The notes beneath the pieces are model-generated. The model was not told the origin of the DNA. It did not search any database and saw only the letters and a list, made by a program, of their open reading frames with translations. This document shows positions 1 through 8,566 of a stretch of 49,953 nt of DNA, one piece after another. How positions within the stretch are numbered: position 1 is the first letter of the stretch; each line of letters opens with the position of its first letter. Source of the stretch: Acetobacter farinalis (lineage in GTDB: Bacteria > Pseudomonadota > Alphaproteobacteria > Acetobacterales > Acetobacteraceae); NCBI RefSeq assembly GCF_011516935.1, contig NZ_WOTF01000017.1, positions 1 to 49,953 on the forward strand, read 5' to 3'. Made by a program: the position numbers and the translations under genes.

Positions 1-72
1 TATAATCATGACAGACCCAACATGGGGAACGGTGGGTTCACACCCGCCCAGAAACTAAAAGCAGCTGCCTGA
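1..72 (+). CDS. IS3-family transposase (OrfB), C-terminal end only
   Basis: The open frame runs in from the left edge and stops with TGA at 70-72, giving 23 residues. They contain YNHDRPNMGNGG followed by FTPAQKL, the characteristic end of the DDE integrase core of IS3-family OrfB proteins (usual form YN..RPH..LG..TPAE). Only the tail is visible, so neither the catalytic residues nor the exact IS group can be judged. The right terminal repeat of the element should lie shortly downstream, but I could not place it without the left end. Confidence 0.7.
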   Translation, partial: YNHDRPNMGNGGFTPAQKLKAAA

Positions 73-736
73 ATTCTCAGTCAGAACCCCTCTAAAAATG
101 GGGGGATTACCTCCTGTTTAAATACCGGGAGACGATACCTTTGCGGGGCAAAGGAGGGAATATGAAGCCGACAGGATTACACGGCTTCTGCTCAGAAAAA
201 AACGTGACCTGGCGACCTCCCTGACGACTGGACCAGAAGTCAAACCTCTGGAACAAAAGGATATGGGCCGTTTTCTCTCTTGCACCCTTCAGGGTTCAAG
301 CAAAAACAGGCCTTTGTCATGAACCTCCACGCGGACAGGGTGCACCATGACGAAGCAACGATGCCGCGCCATCTGTTCCGCGCTCTCGCGACCAGCAGTG
401 ACCGCAACACGCAGAACTGGGGAGCGGAAGATGCTTGTGTGACACCGCGATGGCTTTCGGTTTCAGTGTGATTGTGATTTGCCACGCACCCCGGCAACGG
501 TAACAGTCCCCTTCCCTCTCGCTCTGAACATCCAGAGAAATCACGCGTTCCGGTAGCCACGCCTGCCTGTGAGAGCGTCAGATCTGTGGGAAGGCAGGAG
601 GATCAATCCTCACCAATCTGTGTGTGAACAGCATGGCTGCCTCCCCCCGCATTGCAGAGGAACTTTTCACATCCCATCTCCTTGTAACAGGTGAACGCTG
701 CACCTGTAGCGCCCACTGCAAGGAAGGATGACGTTC
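73..736. other. Intergenic region between IS3 remnant and dps
   Basis: About 660 bases without a convincing gene. It probably begins with the right end of the IS3-like element. A small perfect hairpin (CCTTTGC, loop GGG, GCAAAGG) lies at 138-154. An AAGGAGG Shine-Dalgarno-like run at 151-157 precedes an ATG at 162, but that frame has only 20 codons before a stop. Other frames across 240-700 give low-complexity translations on both strands that resemble no family. The last part presumably carries the dps promoter, which I could not place. Confidence 0.4.
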
Positions 737-1276
737 ATGACAAAAGCGACCTCTACAGCAAAAGAAGCTTATGTCCGCGAATATCTTGGAACACCGACAG
801 ACCTGAAGGCCGACGCCGTGAAGGAAGTTGCGGCAGGTCTGGCAGATACACTGGCGGATGTTTTTGCACTTTACGTGAAAACAAAAAACTTCCACTGGCA
901 CATGAGCGGCCGCCATTTCCGTGACTATCATCTGCTGCTGGACGAGCAGAGTGCGCAGCTTTTTGCCATGACAGACCCCATGGCGGAGCGCGCCCGCAAG
1001 ATTGGCGGCACAACGCTGCATTCCATTGGTGAAATTGCACGCCGCTCCAAGGTGTTGGATAACGATGCGCTGTATGTCACGCCGGAAGATATGCTGGCCG
1101 AACTGCGCGATGACAATCTGGCCCTCACAACCCGGATGCGCAAAGTGCATGCGGTTTGTGATGATGCCAACGATATTGCCACGGCCAGCCTTCTGGAAAA
1201 CTGGATTGACGAGACAGAGCAGCGGACGTGGTTCCTGTTTGAAGCAACGCGCCCGGCATTCGGAAAGAACGGCTGA
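737..1276 (+). CDS. dps: Dps-family DNA-protecting ferritin
   Basis: Dps/miniferritin protein of 179 aa. The family forms dodecamers that oxidise Fe(II) with hydrogen peroxide, store the iron as a mineral core and protect DNA in stress or stationary phase. The conserved ferroxidase segment is visible: NFHWHMSG near residues 55-62, then YHLLLDEQ about 10 residues later, with the helical E/D-rich remainder typical of the family. An ATG at 728 is also in frame, but AGGAAGG (721-727) abuts it directly. The same motif is 9 nt from the ATG at 737, so 737 is preferred. The N-terminus has several Lys, which in some Dps proteins bind DNA. It stands alone and is followed by a strong terminator. Regulation by OxyR or Fur is common in the family but no site was identified here. 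Confidence 0.93.
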   Translation: MTKATSTAKEAYVREYLGTPTDLKADAVKEVAAGLADTLADVFALYVKTKNFHWHMSGRHFRDYHLLLDEQSAQLFAMTDPMAERARKIGGTTLHSIGEIARRSKVLDNDALYVTPEDMLAELRDDNLALTTRMRKVHAVCDDANDIATASLLENWIDETEQRTWFLFEATRPAFGKNG

Positions 1277-1313
1277 GATATCTACCCTGCAGCACCTGTG
1301 CGCAGGACGAGGA

Positions 1314-1346
1314 GGGTGCGGGAAGTTTCCTGCACCCTTTCTTTTT
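1314..1346 (+). terminator. Rho-independent terminator of dps
   Basis: The stem GGGTGC/GCACCC is extended inward by GGA/TCC across one mismatch, with a small loop, and is followed by a T-rich run (TTTCTTTTT). It lies 37 nt after the dps stop codon. Confidence 0.8.
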
Positions 1347-2359
1347 CAGGAGGAGCTTGGAAATGTTGCTTTTGCTTCTTTCACATCACTCTGAATTTTC
1401 AATCTTCCTGTGAGAATTTGTTTGGGCGATTTTCTTTCTTTTGCATAAGTACACCCACAACTCCGACGAACATACGCCACTTCCAAGAGTTTTCTTTCTT
1501 TCACAGGATTGAATCCATTTTCCTTTCTTACGCCCTTTAAAAAATACTTGCTTTTAGAACCCACTTCCTCAAAGAAAACCTTTTCGCTTCTCTGAATGCA
1601 GAACCCGACAGGACGTGGGTGCGCAGCCTTCTACAATTTTCTTCTTTCTGCACGCTGTATCATGCAGCAACAGACGAGGCTTTCCAGTCATAATACGGAA
1701 GTTTTCCGCTACAACTCCCCCACCCACCCCATGAAGCAGCACTTGAAGGCGTATTTTGCGTCCTCCTATGGATATACGCGATTACAAAAACACCAATAGG
1801 AAGAAGGAATATTTCCTTTAAATTGAAATAAACTCACTTACAAGAACAAATAAATATGGAAATATTTTTATAAATCATCAAACAATTTTCAAATGAATCA
1901 GAACGTACCTTCACCTGACAATCACTGTATTTCACGAACATGGTGATATCTACCTTTTCAACCTCCTGCCTTTTATAACGCTGGAGACTGATAGCGTTGC
2001 CTTCCTTTCTGAAATTTAACAAGAATCGAAATTTCACAATATTCTTTTTTATTTCAGATAGTTATGAGAGAACAAATTTCCACGCTCTGTAGCGTTTATT
2101 ACAATTTCATATTCCTTTATTGCTTGAGGATGTTACACAAAAGATAGCACTTTTTTGAGAATCAGAATGAGTAGCTGTGAAAAATTTCTTACTGAATTGT
2201 AATGCAAAAAGAAAGCCCTGGAATGCTCTATGAAAATTAAGACTTGAATAAATAAGGAAGTTTCTCAAAGCCAATCCACAATACCCAAAAACAAGTACAA
2301 CGCATCTTGTTCAGAAAGACGGGAATATCAGCTGATATCTTCCACATCACGAGGCTTTT
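1347..2359. other. AT-rich intergenic region with pyrimidine repeats
   Basis: About one kilobase with no convincing gene, visibly richer in A+T than its neighbours. The first part carries several imperfect copies of a TTTTCTTTCTTT-type pyrimidine run on the + strand (near 1430, 1490, 1517 and 1640). Frames at 1596-1799 (+) and 1834-2037 (-) are open, but their translations look random and have no good ribosome binding site. The base composition and the nearby IS tail suggest acquired DNA. The end supplies the 5' leader of the repeat/Hint gene at 2360, including TTCCACATCACGAGGC just before its ATG. Confidence 0.45.
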
Positions 2360-4744
2360 ATGACGACTTACTCTATCAGCTCAGGGAATTCCCCGCTTTC
2401 TGCAGATATGACTAGTGGAGATACCGCCTATGTAAGCTCTGGGGGAACCATGAGTAGCGGTAGTGTTAACCTCTCTGCCACCTTGTATGTGTACTCCGGC
2501 GGCACAACCCATGATGTCCTGATAGTCGATGGAACCCAGTACCTGTATCAGGGCGCCACAGCTGTTTCCGACAGAGTCTCTGGCAGTGGAAGCGTTCCGG
2601 GACAGATTATTGTGTCTGGCGGCGCAGTGCTCTCTTCAACGGCGGACGCGGGGGGGAATATCCTCCTCTCCAACGGAGGAACGGCTGATGCCACTACCCT
2701 CAATAATCAGGGCTATCTGGCGGCTGACAGCGGGACCAGCGCCACCAGCACCACTGTAAACAGTGGCGGATATTTTCAGATTTCTGGAGGAAAAACCTCC
2801 GCCACCACCATCAACAGTGGCGGCTATACGGTCGTCACCAATAGCGGACAGGCGCAGGCAACATCTGTCAGTAACGGTGGCAGACTTCAGGTCCAGAGCG
2901 CGGGTGTGGCAACCTCCACCACAGTGACGGGCAGCGGCTCCGTGCTTGTCTACAGCGCCGGACTGGCCTCCGCCACAACCCTGCAGGGTACCTCCGCCGG
3001 CATGGGACTGACGTCTGGCGGCACGGCCATTGATACTGTAGTGGGCAGTGGCGCCTTTGTCGCGGCGATTTCCGGCACACTGGCTGGCACCACCACCATT
3101 GATCAGGGCGGAACTGTCTACGGATATAGCAGCGGACCTTCACTCCTGACGCTCTCCGGCACCGTGAACGATGCTGGTACCCTTGTCAGCGGCACACTGG
3201 CGTCCGGCGCTACACTGACTGTGTCCAGCGGCGGGGAGGCCGCCGATCTTTGGGTGACGTCCGGCGGGACCGCCTCCATTGAGTCCGGCGCAACGCTTGT
3301 GAGTGACATTTATGTCAGTTCAGGTGGTGTGCTGGCACTTTCCAGCGGTGTCGTCATGTCCGGCGCAACCGTGCATCTTGCGCAAAACGGACAGGCCACG
3401 CTTGCTGCCGATGCGGGCGGCACAGTCATTCTGGACGGCAGCGCCAATACCGGCCTGACCATTTCCGGTCTTTCCTCCGGTGGCGTGCTGACAACGGTTA
3501 TCAGCGGGTTTGATGGCACAGCGGCCGGAAACTCTGACGGGATCGAAATCAGTGGTCTGACCGCCGCTGACGTGACATCCGTCAGCTACGCCCCGACAGA
3601 TTCAGACCATGTCACGCTGAGCCTGACAAATGGCAACAGCATCACGCTCACGATCGCTGGTGTGAAAAACCATGGCTTTACTTTGGAGACTGCCCCTGAC
3701 GGTTCTCTTGTTTACGAAGTCTGCTTCCTCACAGACACCATGATCCGGACCCCGGTCGGGGATGTGGCCGTGCAGGATCTGCATGTGGGGGATGATGTCA
3801 TCACCTGCACACGGGAGGGCACTCCGGCGGTGCGGAAACTGATCTGGACCGGAAAAGCCCATGCAACCGTACGCGTAGGCCTGCCTGCCGATGAAGCGGG
3901 ATACCCTGTGCGGGTTCTGAAAGACGCTATTGCCGAAGGTGTGCCTTACAAGGATCTGCTGATTACGTCAGAACATTGCCTGTTTTTTGATGGCATGTTC
4001 ATTCCTGTGCGGATGCTCGTCAACGGGCGGTCCGTTTTCTATGATACATCCCTCACCTCCTATGAGTACTATCATATCGAGACTGAAGAACAGTCCGTGA
4101 TTCTTGCGGACGGGATGATGACGGAAAGCTACCTTGATACAGGAAACCGTTATGCGTTCCGGAGATCTGGGAAAATCGCATCCGTACGCCCGCCTGTAAA
4201 AAGCTGGGAAGCCGATGCGGCCTATCCGCTCACAGTGGCGCGGGATCGTGTTGAACCTGTCTACCGCACCCTGAGCGAACGTGCTGCCAATGTGGCATCC
4301 GATACGCTCCGCACTCCCAAAATCCTTTCAAAAGATCCCAATTTTCATCTCATCACCGAAAAAGACCAGATTATTCGTCAGGCCCGGAGTACGGGGAATA
4401 CCGTGACCTTCATGCTGCCTGCCAGCGTGGACACCGTGCGGCTTGTTTCGCGCACAAGCCGACCGAGCGACATCATTGGGCCGTTCCTTGATGACCGCCG
4501 CGCGCTTGGCGTTCTGGTTGGCAAGGTTTCCCTGTTTGAAGGAGATACAACGCGCAGCATTACGGCACATCTGGAAACCCCTGACTTGCACGGCTGGCAC
4601 GCACAGGAAAGCACCCTTTCCCGCTGGACAAACGGGCACGCGGTGCTGCCTCTGGGGAAGCGTGCATCGCGTGGCTTTGGTATGTTGTCCTTGGAGATTC
4701 TGGCGGCTGGGCCTTACGCTGTTCCAGACAAGAGTTACCAGTAA
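2360..4744 (+). CDS. AIDA-type repeat protein with C-terminal Hint domain (794 aa)
   Basis: Residues 1 to about 350 are tandem strand-loop-strand repeats of about 20 aa (patterns such as TTVNSGGYFQISGG and SATTINSGGYTVV). These are the passenger repeats of AIDA-I-like autotransporters and the known kind of target for BAHT heptosyltransferases. A Hint domain follows: nucleophile-position Cys455 in VCFLTDTMIRTPVGD, then the block-B TxxH motif as T536-S-E-H539. About 200 residues of conserved tail (MLPAS, SRPSDIIGPFLDD) follow. No signal peptide, transmembrane segment or beta-barrel is visible, so the export route is unclear. The GAGG at 2350-2353 is a plausible ribosome binding site. The C-terminal 530 residues are nearly the same as those of the gene at 8567. 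Hint domains in other families self-cleave; that is not shown here. Biological role unknown; surface exposure or secretion is inferred from the repeats. Confidence 0.88.
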   Translation: MTTYSISSGNSPLSADMTSGDTAYVSSGGTMSSGSVNLSATLYVYSGGTTHDVLIVDGTQYLYQGATAVSDRVSGSGSVPGQIIVSGGAVLSSTADAGGNILLSNGGTADATTLNNQGYLAADSGTSATSTTVNSGGYFQISGGKTSATTINSGGYTVVTNSGQAQATSVSNGGRLQVQSAGVATSTTVTGSGSVLVYSAGLASATTLQGTSAGMGLTSGGTAIDTVVGSGAFVAAISGTLAGTTTIDQGGTVYGYSSGPSLLTLSGTVNDAGTLVSGTLASGATLTVSSGGEAADLWVTSGGTASIESGATLVSDIYVSSGGVLALSSGVVMSGATVHLAQNGQATLAADAGGTVILDGSANTGLTISGLSSGGVLTTVISGFDGTAAGNSDGIEISGLTAADVTSVSYAPTDSDHVTLSLTNGNSITLTIAGVKNHGFTLETAPDGSLVYEVCFLTDTMIRTPVGDVAVQDLHVGDDVITCTREGTPAVRKLIWTGKAHATVRVGLPADEAGYPVRVLKDAIAEGVPYKDLLITSEHCLFFDGMFIPVRMLVNGRSVFYDTSLTSYEYYHIETEEQSVILADGMMTESYLDTGNRYAFRRSGKIASVRPPVKSWEADAAYPLTVARDRVEPVYRTLSERAANVASDTLRTPKILSKDPNFHLITEKDQIIRQARSTGNTVTFMLPASVDTVRLVSRTSRPSDIIGPFLDDRRALGVLVGKVSLFEGDTTRSITAHLETPDLHGWHAQESTLSRWTNGHAVLPLGKRASRGFGMLSLEILAAGPYAVPDKSYQ

Positions 4745-4825
4745 ATCCAGCCCCGGAAGCAGAGCGAAACAGCACTTCCTCATGATCTCATGGGAGTTTC
4801 TATAAGCCTGAAAAAGCCTGCTTTC

Positions 4826-4854
4826 TTGCAGGCATGGCATAGAAATGCCTGCAA
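4826..4854. repeat. Perfect 10-bp inverted repeat after the 794-aa gene
   Basis: TTGCAGGCAT at 4826-4835 and its exact reverse complement at 4845-4854, with a 9-nt loop, fold a stable hairpin. No T-run follows. It precedes the terminator at 4865 and may protect the mRNA 3' end. Confidence 0.6.
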
Positions 4855-4864
4855 AATCATTCCC

Positions 4865-4892
4865 AAGGGCTGCGTTCTGCGGCCCTTTTTTT
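4865..4892 (+). terminator. Rho-independent terminator
   Basis: AAGGGC (4865-4870) pairs with GCCCTT (4882-4887) around an 11-nt loop, and T7 runs directly out of the stem. It ends the transcript of the repeat/Hint gene before the TonB receptor. Confidence 0.75.
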
Positions 4893-5026
4893 GGGCTCAT
4901 TTTTACTTTGAATATCGATGATTACGTTAACTACACATTAATTGAGTATTAATTTCAATATGCGCATTGACGACGTTGTTATCGCGCGATATGCCGGGAT
5001 CTCAATATACTGTATGCGAGCGTGCT

Positions 5027-7207
5027 ATGAAGATATCAACGAAGAAAATTGTTTTATTTGGCACGTTCATCTCCTCCTGCGGCATGGTAGCGTCCATCGC
5101 ACAGGCGCAGGGCGCTACAGCAGACGCAGCCACGTATACCGGAAAGGAAGGCCCGAAGAGGCCTGTCCCCCTTCGGAAAACACCCGTGCAGCCTCATAAG
5201 GCACGCCAGCCGGAAGCCGTAGAGGTACACGGCACGGCCACCCCTGTATTTTCTGGCGGAGCACTGGGAAGCAAACGGGAGATTGATACTCCCTTTTCCA
5301 TCAGAACTGTGACCAGCGCGGAAATTCAGGAACGCCAGGTAAAATCTCTCTCCAGACTGCTGTCTCAGGATGCCTCCGTGGTGTCCAACGGGGATACATA
5401 CTCCTTCAACGCTTACAGCGTTACCGTCCGGGGCGTGCCGCTGGATGACTATAACGGGTACAAAATCAACGGTGCGCCGCTTTACATGACCACTGTTGAA
5501 TTGCCTCTGGAAAGTTTTGAAACTGTCCAGCTTTTAAAAGGTGCGTCCGGCTATATGTATGGCTTTAACGCACCAGGCGGGATCATCAATTACCAGACCA
5601 AGAAGCCCACGGAAAAGCGGACTTTTGAAGTTGATACAGGCTACAGTTCCGGCGCGGTGGCCAGCGAGCATATCGATACGGGTGGTCGGGTGTTGAACAG
5701 GGTTTTTGGTTACCGCCTGAATCTGACGCACGAAAAAGGGGAAACCTATAACGGCTCCCATGTCGAGCGCTATTCCGGTTCTCTGGGGGTTGATGCCCGA
5801 ATTACCCGAAACCTGCTCTGGACAGCAGACGCAATTTATCAGGACAGGAAAATACGCGGCCTTGTACAGGATTTTTTCATTGATCCGCAGAGTTACCCCT
5901 CCACCCAACTCCCCGATGCCATCAGCGGACATAAGGATCTGAACGCCTATCCCGGCTCCATGTTTACATCACACGTTCTGTTTCTCTCCACCGGATTGAA
6001 ATGGAAGATCAGTGATTCCTGGAAATTCCGTGTGTACTACAGCCACAGTCAGGACTGGCGCTCTTATCAGAGTGAGTGGATGTCTCTCAACAACAGGGCT
6101 GGAGAGTATGACTCCTACCTGTCTACAGACCCGCGCAGTTGGTCGGACTATAATCAGGCTCAGGGAATTGTGGAGGGAAGTTTTCACACAGGCTTTGTCA
6201 AGCATGACCTTTCACTGGGGGCCACATGGCAGGGTCTGACAAAATATCTGCCAACCCACTCGGAGTATGTGAATATCGGCTCTCAAAACATGTATGCGCC
6301 GATTATTCCCAGACCCTGGGCTGTCAATAATGACTCCCCCGTCTATCGGAACTACCGCTCCGATCAGGTCGGGCTTTTCCTGAGTGATACTGTCACGTTC
6401 GACAAACACTGGTCTCTTCTGGCCGGGGTGCGGTACACCAACTTCCAGCAGAACAGCTATAACAAGACGGATGTGAAGAGCACCTACAAAGTGAACCCCG
6501 TGACACCCACGGTGGCCCTGCTCTATCACCCGGTCCGGAACATGACGGTTTATGCAAGCTACGTTCAGGCACTGGAAAATGGTGGAACGGTGGGAGATAC
6601 CTACAAGAATGCCCGCCAGACCCTGCCGCCCATCCGCTCTGACCAAGTGGAAGTGGGCGCCAAGGTCACGCGCAGGACGTGGGAACTGACAGGAGCGCTC
6701 TACCGCATTACACGGGGTGCCCAGTATGCCAATACAGACAATTACTACGTTTCCAACGGCACGCAGGTCTATCAGGGGTTTGAACTGAACGGGCATGTCA
6801 CGCTGCCACTGGGGTTTGTGCTGACGGACAGTCTGGGCATCGAAGCCTCAAAATACAAAAAGACCGATCCCTCCATTCAGGGAAACACGGCGGAAGCCAT
6901 TCCAACCTTCCAGAACATGTTTACCGTGACGAATACTATTCCACATGTGCCGGGTCTCTCGGCTTCAGCAGAGGTGCATTACACCGGCAGAATGTGGGGA
7001 GATGCCACAAACCTGTATCATATCCCCGGTTATACGCTGCTCAACCTGCGGGCCAGCTACCGCACCACGCTTGGTAAACACAGGGTAACGTTCAGGGCTG
7101 AACTGGATAACGTGGCAAACACGCACTACTGGGGTGTTCTTGCATCCGACTACTTCTTTGTCGGCGCACCCAGAACAGTCTATCTGAACGCACGGTTTGA
7201 CCTGTAA
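5027..7207 (+). CDS. TonB-dependent siderophore-type receptor
   Basis: Outer-membrane ligand-gated channel of 726 aa, best matching siderophore receptors of the FhuA/FecA type. MKISTKKIVLFGTF starts a signal peptide that probably ends at AQA before QG. A Lys/Pro-rich linker leads to the plug domain (TPFSIRTVTSAEI, the VRGVPLDDYNGYKINGAP region, ESFETVQLLKGASG, then NAPGGIINYQTKKP). A 22-strand-type barrel follows, closing on YLNARFDL with the expected terminal aromatic/hydrophobic pattern. An ATG at 4967 is in frame, but only the one at 5027 puts the signal peptide at the N-terminus. The substrate cannot be read from sequence. No extracytoplasmic sigma/anti-sigma pair or ABC importer is adjacent. 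It stands alone, followed by a GC hairpin. Fur control is likely by family but no clear Fur box was seen. Confidence 0.9.
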   Translation: MKISTKKIVLFGTFISSCGMVASIAQAQGATADAATYTGKEGPKRPVPLRKTPVQPHKARQPEAVEVHGTATPVFSGGALGSKREIDTPFSIRTVTSAEIQERQVKSLSRLLSQDASVVSNGDTYSFNAYSVTVRGVPLDDYNGYKINGAPLYMTTVELPLESFETVQLLKGASGYMYGFNAPGGIINYQTKKPTEKRTFEVDTGYSSGAVASEHIDTGGRVLNRVFGYRLNLTHEKGETYNGSHVERYSGSLGVDARITRNLLWTADAIYQDRKIRGLVQDFFIDPQSYPSTQLPDAISGHKDLNAYPGSMFTSHVLFLSTGLKWKISDSWKFRVYYSHSQDWRSYQSEWMSLNNRAGEYDSYLSTDPRSWSDYNQAQGIVEGSFHTGFVKHDLSLGATWQGLTKYLPTHSEYVNIGSQNMYAPIIPRPWAVNNDSPVYRNYRSDQVGLFLSDTVTFDKHWSLLAGVRYTNFQQNSYNKTDVKSTYKVNPVTPTVALLYHPVRNMTVYASYVQALENGGTVGDTYKNARQTLPPIRSDQVEVGAKVTRRTWELTGALYRITRGAQYANTDNYYVSNGTQVYQGFELNGHVTLPLGFVLTDSLGIEASKYKKTDPSIQGNTAEAIPTFQNMFTVTNTIPHVPGLSASAEVHYTGRMWGDATNLYHIPGYTLLNLRASYRTTLGKHRVTFRAELDNVANTHYWGVLASDYFFVGAPRTVYLNARFDL

Positions 7208-7229
7208 GACCCGGCGGCCCTGTCAGGAC

Positions 7230-7244
7230 GGGGGCCACGCCCCC
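7230..7244 (+). terminator. GC hairpin after TonB receptor
   Basis: GGGGGC, loop CAC, GCCCCC, 22 nt past the receptor stop codon. There is no T-run, so intrinsic termination is uncertain. Confidence 0.4.
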
Positions 7245-7278
7245 CTTCCCTCACGCGGTTAGAGTTCGGTGAGATGCG

Positions 7279-7349
7279 GAAAACGTCTGATCAGGGTGTG
7301 TTTTTACCCGTGGTGCCAGCCGTTTTTTCGCGTTTGTACTGTTCGTAAT
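7279..7349 (-). pseudogene. Detached 3' end of the aspartate decarboxylase gene (left direct repeat)
   Basis: These 71 bases match 13361-13431, the 3' end of aspD, in the same orientation with only three substitutions (two adjacent). On the - strand they encode [10 protein letters not shown]..., ending TTGKNTP and TGA, like the intact gene, but with AG in place of SD. The match also covers 12 bases beyond the stop codon. No other part of aspD is present here. It marks the left boundary of the 6-kb Hint segment and is best read as an insertion or duplication scar. Confidence 0.9.
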
Positions 7350-7352
7350 CGG

Positions 7353-8437
7353 TTACGAACCCCGCCATACTATAATAGAGATTATAAAATTACTGCCACT
7401 CCTGTTTCCAGTTACATTGTTTCCGGCCACGGAGTATCGCGCGCTATTACACTCAGAGGAAACGATGGATGCCTCATCGCACGTTACTCCGTAACGCTTG
7501 CACCTGGCGTAAAAATTCCATCGGGATCTTATCATGAAAACAAAACCTTTTTGGAAATAAGAAAATATTTTCTTAAGAGCTTTCCTTATAATAACATAAT
7601 CCATTCCAGACCATGCTTTCTTTCTGACAGCATGATTCGTACACCCCAAGGAGATATTGCTGGCAAGACATCCGGGTTGGCGATCACATCATAACGCTCG
7701 ACTGGGAAAGCAATAAAAATATTGTTCTTCCAGTGATCTCGACCGGAAAAAAGCATATCCACGTCCGCCCTGATTTATCTGATGATAAAGCAGGCTGGCC
7801 TGTACGTGTGATGAAAAACGCTATTTCTGATGGCGTACCTTATAAAGACATGCTGATTACGCCCGGACACTGTCTTTTCTTTTATAATTGTTTTGTTCCT
7901 GTCCGCATGCTGGTCAACGGGGTTTCCATATTTCATGACAAGTCTTTCCACGCATATGATTACTATTATCTGGAGACAAATCCGCATTCAGTTATTACTT
8001 CAGATGGAATGCTAACTGAAAGTTTTCTGAAAACAAAAGAAGGTACGGTTATTCGTTCTATTCGGTGTCAGAATCAGACTTACAGCTTCATGCTGCCACC
8101 CAATACATCTGCTGTTCGTATTATTTCCCGCGCGAACCGCCCGTGCGACGTGATTGGTCCCTTTATTGATGATCACCATCTTATGGGTGTGGCTGTAGGA
8201 GAAATCAGCTTGGTGAGTGCAAAGAAAAATCTTTCAATTTCTTCTCATCTGAACAGCACAAAACTGGATGGCTGGCACAAAGACATTGGCTGGAATGGCG
8301 TTGCCTGGACCAACGGCAATGCGCTCCTGCCAATCGATAAACACCTGATTGATGGCGGTATAGCCATTCTGTCTCTGACTATCAGAGCAGTGGGACCTTA
8401 TTTTCTTACAAATCAGAAATGTAGAAAGGGAATCTAA
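7353..8437 (+). pseudogene. Frameshifted Hint-domain gene without repeats
   Basis: This is a third, divergent copy of the Hint module. The first part reads PCFLSDSMIRTPQGDIA, then the frame breaks at about 7660. One base to the side it continues as WQDIRVGDHIITLD, which aligns with VQDLHVGDDVITC of the intact proteins. One lost base after GC at 7660 explains it. The rest is open to 8437 and keeps block B (TPGH for TSEH) and the conserved tail (MLPPNTSAVRIISRANRP, VIGPFIDD). No AIDA repeats precede the Hint start, so the N-terminal part was lost or was always short. The true start is unknown, since the upstream frame runs back into the aspD scar. Base composition is more AT-rich than in the other two Hint genes, pointing to a different origin or long decay. 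A sequencing error is the alternative for the frameshift alone. Confidence 0.85.
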
Positions 8438-8500
8438 GGAATCTACTTGACGTATATGGGAAATATTTTACGAACCCATGAGGTAAAAAATATTCAAACA

Positions 8501-8510
8501 CCCCCCCCCC
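8501..8510. repeat. C10 homopolymer upstream of the giant repeat/Hint gene
   Basis: Ten consecutive C residues, 56 nt before the ATG at 8567, directly followed by TATACG, which could serve as a -10 hexamer. Tracts of this length are slippage-prone. If TATACG is the -10 element, tract length would change promoter spacing. Confidence 0.8.
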
Positions 8511-8566
8511 TATACGTAACACTGAACATAAACCACCTTTAATTTTTTCCACATTATGAGGCTTTT

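Noticed and set aside
162..224. A 20-codon frame after a strong AAGGAGG
   Set aside because: Very short, in an IS-adjacent region, with no similarity and no sign of a leader-peptide attenuator downstream.
240..710. Open frames on both strands between the IS remnant and dps
   Set aside because: Translations are Arg/Cys/Ser-rich and family-less; no good start signals.
1596..2037. Two short open frames (+ and -) in the AT-rich gap
   Set aside because: No ribosome binding sites, no hydrophobic or domain pattern; expected by chance at this length.
7279..7349. Short repeat read as an IS end
   Set aside because: It matches the coding 3' end of aspD exactly in frame and has no inverted partner, so it is a gene-derived direct repeat, not an IS terminus.
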